A stretch of 64,000 bases of DNA from an uncultured Roseibium sp. (GTDB lineage: Bacteria; Pseudomonadota; Alphaproteobacteria; Rhizobiales; Stappiaceae): positions 1,400,001 through 1,464,000 of the forward strand of contig NZ_OY769915.1 of the NCBI RefSeq assembly GCF_963669205.1, given 5' to 3'. The first letter of the stretch is position 1. Each line of letters opens with the position of its first letter. Shown in pieces: positions 58,262-64,000 of this stretch. A model generated the notes under the pieces. That model ran no database searches, was not told the origin of the DNA, and saw only the letters and a program-made list of their open reading frames with translations. The translations under genes and the position numbers were made by a program.

Positions 58262-59842
58262 TCAGGCGACGTTGGAGTTTTCGGCGAACGGAAGGCGGCC
58301 GCCATCCTGCGCCGCCAGAAGGTCATCGGCATCTTCGGCCGAGACGGCCTTGGCATAGAGAAAGCCCTGGCCGTAGTGACAGCCGTTTGAACTCAGCGCG
58401 GAATGCACCGCGTCGTTCTCGATGCCCTCGGCCACCGCATCGATTTCCAGTCCCTTCGACAGGACGAGCACGGCTTCCACGATCGCGGCGCACTGTTTGT
58501 CGGTGAGCATGCGTTCGGTAAACGACTTGTCGATCTTGACCTTCTTGATCGGAAAGTCCCGGAGGTAGCTGAGCGAGGAGTGGCCTGCACCGAAATCGTC
58601 CAGGGCTATCGTGATACCGGTTGCGGTCAGCTCGTCCAGAATGCGTCTTGCCGCTTCCGGGTTCTTGACCAGCGAGGTTTCGGTGATCTCCAGAACAAGC
58701 CGCTCACAAGGATAGCCGTAGGTTCCCAGGATCGTCTTGATCTGGTCCGGCAGGGCCGGGTCCTGCAGCTGGACCGGCGACAGGTTGAAGGAGAGGTAAA
58801 GCTCCTCCGGCCAATTCGCCGCCGTCTCGCAGGCCTTTGCCAGCAGGTGGCGTGTCAGTTCGGAAATGATGCCGCAATCTTCGGCAATCGGGATGAATTG
58901 CATTGGCGGCACGTTGCCGAAGTCGCTGTCGGTCCAGCGTGCAAGCGCTTCAAAGCCCGCGATGCGTCCCGTGTTCATGTCCAGAATCGGCTGGTAGTGA
59001 ACCTTGACGTCCTCGACTTCGATCGCCCGTCTCAGCCGTTGCTCCAGTAGTGTTCTATGCAGGATCGAGGCGTCCATGTCGACTTCAAAGAAGCGATAGG
59101 TCGAGCGCCCGGAAGACTTGGCCCTGTAAAGGGCGATGTCCGCGCGTCTCAGAAGTTCCGTGATGGCATGGCCGTCATGCGGATAAAGGGAGATGCCGAT
59201 ACCGGAACCGATCGAGATCTGGCGTTCGCCGATTTCGAACCGGTCGCTGATGCGTGTCAGCAGGCGGCGTGCGAAACCCGAGGCTTCGCTCTTGTCCGAG
59301 AAGACAGGCGAAACGATCGCGAATTCGTCGCCGCCGAGCCGCGCGACGATACCGTCGTTCCCGACCGTTTCGGCAAGCCGTTCGGCGAAGCTGCGCAGCA
59401 GATTGTCGCCGAACGAATGCCCGTAGACATCGTTGATGGGTTTGAACCCGTCGAGGTCCAGCATCATGACGGCGCGGAAGCTGCCGCCCTTCACGTTGCG
59501 GCTGAGATCCGAGAAGGCCTCAAGCAGGCGGCGCCGGTTCGGAAGGCCGGTCAGCGCGTCATGCTGGGCCAGGGCCAGGGCCTTGGAATGTTCCGACGAA
59601 CGGGTACTCAGTTCGCTGCGCAGCCTGCGTGTCACCCAGAACCCGTAGATGAGGCCGATCAGGGCGAAGAACAGAAACACGGCTGCGGCAGCGTCATAAA
59701 GCAGGTGACTGTCACCAGAGTGGCTGTCTTCCAGCAGGTGGGGAATGAAAACGAAGACCGCAAAACTGAGGATCGCCGCGACGAAAATCGCGGCAAGTGA
59801 ACGTGCCAAGATGCGGACGCCTGCGGCTTCCTGATTGATCAC
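58262..59842 (-). CDS. Membrane GGDEF-EAL protein (c-di-GMP turnover)
   Basis: The 526-residue protein has two membrane helices (about 11-34 and 49-70), a GGDEF domain with an intact R-L-G-G-D-E-F active site (about 168-172) and an EAL domain. The EAL part has E-A-L at about 298, D-D-F-G-A-G-H-S-S (loop 6) and C-H-Y-G-Q-G-F. All catalytic residues that I can check are present, so both cyclase and phosphodiesterase activity are possible. It starts with a GTG (59842) preceded by AGGACGA. It is convergent with the DUF2207 gene and divergent from glyS. Confidence 0.92.
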   Translation of the reverse strand: MINQEAAGVRILARSLAAIFVAAILSFAVFVFIPHLLEDSHSGDSHLLYDAAAAVFLFFALIGLIYGFWVTRRLRSELSTRSSEHSKALALAQHDALTGLPNRRRLLEAFSDLSRNVKGGSFRAVMMLDLDGFKPINDVYGHSFGDNLLRSFAERLAETVGNDGIVARLGGDEFAIVSPVFSDKSEASGFARRLLTRISDRFEIGERQISIGSGIGISLYPHDGHAITELLRRADIALYRAKSSGRSTYRFFEVDMDASILHRTLLEQRLRRAIEVEDVKVHYQPILDMNTGRIAGFEALARWTDSDFGNVPPMQFIPIAEDCGIISELTRHLLAKACETAANWPEELYLSFNLSPVQLQDPALPDQIKTILGTYGYPCERLVLEITETSLVKNPEAARRILDELTATGITIALDDFGAGHSSLSYLRDFPIKKVKIDKSFTERMLTDKQCAAIVEAVLVLSKGLEIDAVAEGIENDAVHSALSSNGCHYGQGFLYAKAVSAEDADDLLAAQDGGRLPFAENSNVA

Positions 59843-60062
59843 TATCTCGTCCTGATACTTCGTACTGCTTTACTTAAGTGAGGACTATCGCAGGTATTTC
59901 TTGAGGAAGAGTGAAGCAAGACTATGATTTGCTACTGCTATTTTTGTCGATGGTGGCGTTGCCGGGAAAGCTGGAAAAGGGGTGACAAGCGCACGTTGAG
60001 TTGCTAACGGACGCACAGCTGTTTCCGGAAGTCTCCTTCCAAACCCGAAGGCGTAAAACTCC

Positions 60063-62150
60063 ATGCCCGATCTTCTGCTTGAACTCTTCAGCGAAGAAAT
60101 CCCGGCCCGCATGCAACGCAAGGCGGCCGAAGACCTGAAAACGCTTGTCACCAATGCTCTGGTGGATGCCGGCCTGCCTTATGAGGGAGCCAAGGCATTC
60201 GCAACCCCGCGCCGTCTGGCGCTGCATGTCGCAGGTGTCCCGGCAGGATCCGCCGCGACCCGCGAGGAGCGAAAAGGACCGCGCGTCGGAGCGCCGGACA
60301 AGGCTGTGGAAGGGTTCCTGCGCGGAGCGGGTCTTGCCTCGGTCGAAGAAGCAAGCATTCAGAGCGATCCGAAAAAGGGTGATTTCTACGTCGCGGTTAT
60401 CGAGAAGCCGGGCCGGTCCGCAATTGATATCATCGCAGAATTCATGCCCGGCATCCTGCGCGGGTTTCCCTGGCCGAAGTCCATGCGCTGGGGCTCGACG
60501 GCAACGCGCTGGGTGCGTCCGCTGCACTCGATCGTCGCGACATTCGGGCCGGAAACCGAGGAGCCGGATGTCATTCCGTTCGAATTCGACGGTATCAGAT
60601 CCGGCCAGGTGACACGCGGTCACAGGTTTCTCGCCGACGAGGCCTTCGAGGTCCGGCGCTTTGACGACTACGCGACCGGGCTGGAAAAACACAAGGTTGT
60701 CCTGGATGCGGACCGGCGCAAGGACATGATCCTGAACGATGCCAAGGACCGTGCGCTGGCGCTGGGTCTGGTCCTGGTCGAGGACCCGGGACTGCTCGAA
60801 GAGGTCGCGGGCCTGGTCGAGTGGCCGGTCGTGCTGACCGGCAGCTTCGACGAGGACTTCCTGTCGATCCCGGACGAGTGCATTCAGCTCACGATCCGCG
60901 TCAACCAGAAGTGTTTCGTACTGAAAGATCCGGCAAACGGACGTCTGGCCAACAGGTTCGTCCTGGTCTCCAACATCGTCGCCGAAGACGGCGGCAAGCT
61001 GATCGTCGCCGGAAACGAGAAGGTCATCCGAGCGCGCCTGTCCGACGCCCGCTTCTTCTGGGATACCGACCTGAAGTCGAAGCTCTCCGACAACCTGCCG
61101 AAGCTGGACGAGGTCAAGTTCCACGAAAAGCTCGGCAGCGTCGGTGCCCGCATCGAGAGGCTTGTCGCGTTGTCGTCGGACCTTGCCCCGGTCGTCGGTG
61201 CCGACACCGCAAAGGCGGAACGGGCTGCCGGACTGGCAAAGGCCGACCTTGTCTCCAACATGGTGTTCGAATTTCCGGAGCTGCAGGGCCTGATGGGCCG
61301 CTACTACGCCGCTGCCCAGGGAGAGGATGCGTCGGTCGCGCTCGCCATTGAAGAGCACTACAAGCCTCAGGGGCCGAGCGACAGCGTGCCGTCGGACCCG
61401 GTCGCCGTCAGCGTCGCGCTTGCGGAGAAGCTGGACCTTCTGGCGGGCTTCTGGGCCATTGACGAAAAACCGACCGGCTCCAAGGATCCCTATGCGCTCA
61501 GGCGAGCCGCCTTGGGTGTGATCCGGATCGTTCTGGAGAACGAACTTCGTATTCGCCTTGGGGCCCCGATCCTGAAGGCGCTTGGCCCCATCGATGTACC
61601 GGTTGAAGACACCGGTGGGCTTGTCGACGATCTTCTCTCCTTCTTCGGCGATCGCCTGAAGGTCCATCTGAAGGACGAGGGTGCACGCCACGACCTGATC
61701 GACGCGGTGTTCGCGCTGGACGGCCAGGACGACCTTCTCATGGTGGTCAAACGTGTCGAAGCGCTCGGCAACTTCGTGTCCTCCGATGACGGCGCCAACC
61801 TGCTTGCCGGTTACAAGCGCGCCGTCAACATCCTGAAGGCAGAAGAAAAGAAGGACGGGGCTCCGGTCACGGGCCGCCCGCACGCGGATCATCTGCGCGA
61901 ACAGGCGGAAATCGATCTTGCGGCCGCCATCGATACCGCCCGTGCCGAAGCGGCCGATGCGGTCTCGGAAGAGAATTTCGAGGGTGCCATGGAAGCTCTG
62001 TCGAAGTTGCGTGCTCCGGTCGACCGGTTCTTCGAGGACATCCTGGTCAACGCCGAGGAACCGGCCCTGCGCACCAATCGCCTGCAGTTGCTGTCGGAAA
62101 TCCGGGATGCGACCCATGTTGTCGCGGATTTTTCAAAGGTTGCAGGGTGA
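60063..62150 (+). CDS. glyS: Glycyl-tRNA synthetase beta subunit
   Basis: GlyS binds tRNA-Gly and forms the holoenzyme with GlyQ. The 695-residue protein starts M-P-D-L-L-L-E-L-F-S-E-E-I-P-A-R-M-Q, the near-invariant beta-subunit N-terminus. It contains G-A-D-T-A-K-A-E-R-A-A-x-L-A-K-A-D-L and a C-terminal anticodon-binding domain. No fusion or truncation was seen. It is separated from glyQ by lemA, the DUF2207 gene and an oppositely oriented GGDEF-EAL gene, so it needs its own promoter. Confidence 0.97.
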   Translation: MPDLLLELFSEEIPARMQRKAAEDLKTLVTNALVDAGLPYEGAKAFATPRRLALHVAGVPAGSAATREERKGPRVGAPDKAVEGFLRGAGLASVEEASIQSDPKKGDFYVAVIEKPGRSAIDIIAEFMPGILRGFPWPKSMRWGSTATRWVRPLHSIVATFGPETEEPDVIPFEFDGIRSGQVTRGHRFLADEAFEVRRFDDYATGLEKHKVVLDADRRKDMILNDAKDRALALGLVLVEDPGLLEEVAGLVEWPVVLTGSFDEDFLSIPDECIQLTIRVNQKCFVLKDPANGRLANRFVLVSNIVAEDGGKLIVAGNEKVIRARLSDARFFWDTDLKSKLSDNLPKLDEVKFHEKLGSVGARIERLVALSSDLAPVVGADTAKAERAAGLAKADLVSNMVFEFPELQGLMGRYYAAAQGEDASVALAIEEHYKPQGPSDSVPSDPVAVSVALAEKLDLLAGFWAIDEKPTGSKDPYALRRAALGVIRIVLENELRIRLGAPILKALGPIDVPVEDTGGLVDDLLSFFGDRLKVHLKDEGARHDLIDAVFALDGQDDLLMVVKRVEALGNFVSSDDGANLLAGYKRAVNILKAEEKKDGAPVTGRPHADHLREQAEIDLAAAIDTARAEAADAVSEENFEGAMEALSKLRAPVDRFFEDILVNAEEPALRTNRLQLLSEIRDATHVVADFSKVAG

Positions 62151-62205
62151 CGTCTGTCGTGAAGGCATTTGAGCGGGGCGGGTCGCGCCCTGGAAGGAAA
62201 CCGCA

Positions 62206-62685
62206 TTGACCGTTGACGTGCGAACCGCGATGAGATCAGACGCGGATCAGATGGCGGAGCTGATAAATCGAATTATTTCGATTGGCGGTACGACAGCGTA
62301 TCGCACGCCCTTTGACGGCCGGAAGGTCATCAGCGAATTCATCGGTCCTGAGCTCGCGATCTGTTGTCATGTCGCGGTTGAGGACGGAACAATCTGCGGG
62401 TTCCAGGCGCTCCTGTGGAGCGATCCGGATTGGCCGGGTGAAGACAGCTTGCCCTCCGATTGGGCGGTGATTGCCACCTATGTCGACCCGGAAATTCATG
62501 GCAAGGGGATAGGGCGCGCGCTCTTCGTGCGCACCGCCGCTGCGGCAGGAGACGCAGGTGTCTGCGCGATCGATGCAACCATCCGCAAGGAGAACGCCGG
62601 CGGGTTATCCTACTATGCGCGCATGGGCTTTGAGGATTACCGGTCCGGCGATGAAACCGTTTCCAAGAGATACACACCGGTTTGA
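62206..62685 (+). CDS. GNAT-family N-acetyltransferase
   Basis: The 159-residue protein has GNAT motifs: I-A-T-Y-V-D-P-E-I-H-G-K-G-I-G-R-A-L-F (acetyl-CoA loop) and Y-Y-A-R-M-G-F near the C-terminus. The start is a TTG at 62206, with AAGGAAA upstream, 55 bp after glyS. It resembles phosphinothricin/L-amino-acid acetyltransferases, but the substrate is unknown. Confidence 0.85.
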   Translation: MTVDVRTAMRSDADQMAELINRIISIGGTTAYRTPFDGRKVISEFIGPELAICCHVAVEDGTICGFQALLWSDPDWPGEDSLPSDWAVIATYVDPEIHGKGIGRALFVRTAAAAGDAGVCAIDATIRKENAGGLSYYARMGFEDYRSGDETVSKRYTPV

Positions 62686-62875
62686 GCCTTGCGCATATCC
62701 GGATCAAGATGGCTTTGCACTGCCTGTTAGGTGCGATGCCAACGCGCACCGCGAACGCACTTTCGCGTGATAAGCCCGCTGCAAAATGAGTTGAACTTCA
62801 GATTCAGGTGACTAGACCATTGCATGCTTTGCGCAACAGTCTATGTAGGGGGACGGAAAAACAAGAAGCAGGTAT

Positions 62876-63910
62876 ATGTGCGATCTAGATGATGTCCCTG
62901 GCGCGAAGCCGGAAATCCGTGCGCCGCGTGACTGGGTGGCTATTCTCGCGCAATACCGGGAGCCGAGCACGTTGCGAAGTTTCTTCGAGCTTGGCGTTAC
63001 AGTCGGCGCATTCCTGCTGTTGTGGTTTTTGGCCTGGGTGTCGTTGGACATCAGTTACTGGCTCACTGCGGCGATCTCCCTGATCAACGCCGCTTTTCTG
63101 GTTCGGCTGTTCGCCATTCAGCACGATTGCGGGCATGGATCCTTTCTCAGGAACCGAACCTTGAGCGATTGGCTCGGCAGGGCGATAGGCGTTCTGACCC
63201 TGACGCCCTACGATGTTTGGCGGCGGACCCACGCGACGCATCACAGTACTTCTGGCAATCTGGGAAAACGCGGATTTGGCGACATTCATACGTTGACGGT
63301 CGCGGAATACAGGGCGATGACGCCACGCAGCAGGATGTGGTACCGGCTCTATAGGTCTCCTCTCGTGCTGTTTGGCCTTGGGCCGTTCTACACGTTCTTC
63401 CTCGAGAACCGTTTGCCGATCGGTTACATGACGCATGCCAGATACTGGGTGTATGCCATGTTCACCAATCTCGCGATCTTCGCTGCCTTGGCGCTTATCC
63501 TGGTTTTCGGTGGCTGGATGCCGATCTTGCTGATCTTCTTGCCAACGACGCTTCTCGCGGCGACGCTCGGGGTCTGGTTGTTTTATGTGCAACACCAGTT
63601 CGAATGGACCCACTGGGACATTGAAGAAGACTGGCAACTGCACGATGCCGCTCTTCATGGCAGCTCTCACTATGTGTTGCCGCCGGTCTTGCAATGGTCG
63701 AGTGCCAATATCGGCATTCATCACGTGCATCATCTGAACAGCCGGATTCCGTTCTATCGGCTGCCGGAGGTGCTTCGCGATCACAAGGAATTGGCGGATC
63801 GCAACCGGATGACGATCAGCCAGAGCCTTGCCAGCATCCGGCTTCATCTTTGGGATGAAAACTCCAGGCGTTTATTGTCGTTTTCCGAAGCAAGACCCTT
63901 GCTTGGCTAA
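62876..63910 (+). CDS. Membrane fatty-acid desaturase
   Basis: The 344-residue protein has four or more membrane segments and the three His boxes of acyl-lipid desaturases: H-D-C-G-H, H-A-T-H-H and H-H-V-H-H (in I-G-I-H-H-V-H-H-L-N). These bind the di-iron centre that inserts a double bond into fatty acyl chains in the inner membrane. The position specificity (delta-9 or delta-12) is not readable. The ATG at 62876 has AAGAAGCAGG upstream. A palindrome directly after the stop may end the transcript. Confidence 0.93.
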   Translation: MCDLDDVPGAKPEIRAPRDWVAILAQYREPSTLRSFFELGVTVGAFLLLWFLAWVSLDISYWLTAAISLINAAFLVRLFAIQHDCGHGSFLRNRTLSDWLGRAIGVLTLTPYDVWRRTHATHHSTSGNLGKRGFGDIHTLTVAEYRAMTPRSRMWYRLYRSPLVLFGLGPFYTFFLENRLPIGYMTHARYWVYAMFTNLAIFAALALILVFGGWMPILLIFLPTTLLAATLGVWLFYVQHQFEWTHWDIEEDWQLHDAALHGSSHYVLPPVLQWSSANIGIHHVHHLNSRIPFYRLPEVLRDHKELADRNRMTISQSLASIRLHLWDENSRRLLSFSEARPLLG

Positions 63911-63938
63911 GGTACGGCCTCATTTGTGAGTCCTTACC
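63911..63938. repeat. 28-bp palindrome resembling fused ends of the inverted-repeat element
   Basis: GGTACGGCCTCA (63911-63922) and TGAGTCCTTACC (63927-63938) pair at 10 of 12 positions with loop TTTG. The left arm matches the end GGTACGGGCTCAT of the element at 45052, so it may be a remnant of the element with its middle deleted. It begins right after the desaturase stop codon and could work as a transcript end. The last 62 bases of the window show no recognisable gene. Confidence 0.5.
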
Positions 63939-64000
63939 CAAGGCTCATGCAGGCGTGTTTCCTCGCCGCGTGTTCGCGAAACTCCGGATGCGACTTGCGA

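Noticed and set aside
59922..62117. 731-codon open frame on the minus strand opposite glyS
   Set aside because: Antisense shadow of a highly conserved gene, caused by GC-rich third positions.
1..64000. Search for tRNA, rRNA, CRISPR arrays, prophage genes and complete IS
   Set aside because: No T-loop/anticodon-like clusters, rRNA core sequence, regular spacer repeats, phage structural genes or transposase genes were recognised by eye; a tRNAscan or Infernal run could still find something small.

Overview
The window looks like chromosomal DNA of an alphaproteobacterium of the Rhizobiales (Hyphomicrobiales) type. A Stappiaceae/Roseibium-like genome is my best guess, but genus level is inference. 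Support comes from a CcrM-type GANTC methylase, a bacterioferritin gene preceded by an Irr-box-like palindrome, the neighbourhood mutY-dciA-dsbA-smc, an F0-only ATP synthase operon (atpI-B-E-F'-F), a malic enzyme fused to a phosphotransacetylase-like domain, and high-GC coding DNA with Rhizobiales-style intergenic palindromes. I saw no rRNA, tRNA, CRISPR array, phage or complete insertion sequence.

Layout. 1-2.0 kb: ispH-thrB and the first codons of an overlapping gene (minus). 2.1-4.1 kb: a lipoprotein, then a tandem glycine riboswitch reading into gcvH and an OsmC-family gene. 4.2-5.4 kb: a MarR regulator with an iterated operator and a membrane-anchored isochorismatase-fold hydrolase. 5.4-8.5 kb: a 266-bp inverted-repeat element, a von Willebrand A protein with five tandem repeats, and a hemerythrin. 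8.6-10.1 kb: tyrS behind a Tyr-rich leader peptide and attenuator. 10.1-11.3 kb: a gene-free block of repeats. 11.3-13.8 kb: a divergent HxlR-controlled detoxification module (gst, NTF2-like, tautomerase / hxlR, hydrolase). 13.9-17.7 kb: ccrM, tag, and an amino-acid ABC permease and binding protein. 18-24.9 kb: amn, a small gene, bfr, fasciclin, 2OG dioxygenase, a PLD-like protein, a VOC protein and mutY. 25.1-32.8 kb: dciA, a Tat-signal DsbA, smc and the F0 operon. 32.9-33.7 kb: repeats. 33.7-46.5 kb: rnhB, a radical SAM protein, a glycosyltransferase, the moaB operon, an aminotransferase, a ceramidase-like membrane protein, maeB-pta, chorismate mutase, a PQQ-type dehydrogenase and an RNA helicase. 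46.5-47.8 kb: an AT-rich gene-poor island. 47.8-54.3 kb: etfQO, a type 4 uracil-DNA glycosylase, a PilZ protein, an S49 peptidase and a MATE transporter. 54.6-62.2 kb: glyQ and glyS, separated by lemA, a DUF2207 protein and a GGDEF-EAL protein. The window ends with a GNAT gene and a fatty-acid desaturase.

How genes work together. Two RNA-level amino-acid sensors occur within 6 kb: glycine to gcvH, and (inferred) charged tRNA-Tyr to tyrS. Cell-cycle and DNA-maintenance genes recur (ccrM, tag, mutY, dciA, smc, rnhB, udg). A quinone/electrophile-response theme recurs as well (HxlR-GST-tautomerase cluster, glutathionyl-hydroquinone reductase, OsmC). Two genes belong to cyclic-di-GMP biology (PilZ, GGDEF-EAL).

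The most striking observations are the tyrS attenuator, which has a mutually exclusive antiterminator and terminator; the tandem glycine riboswitch in front of gcvH rather than gcvT; and a family of ~266-bp elements with ~21-23-bp terminal inverted repeats (three copies plus two apparent remnants).
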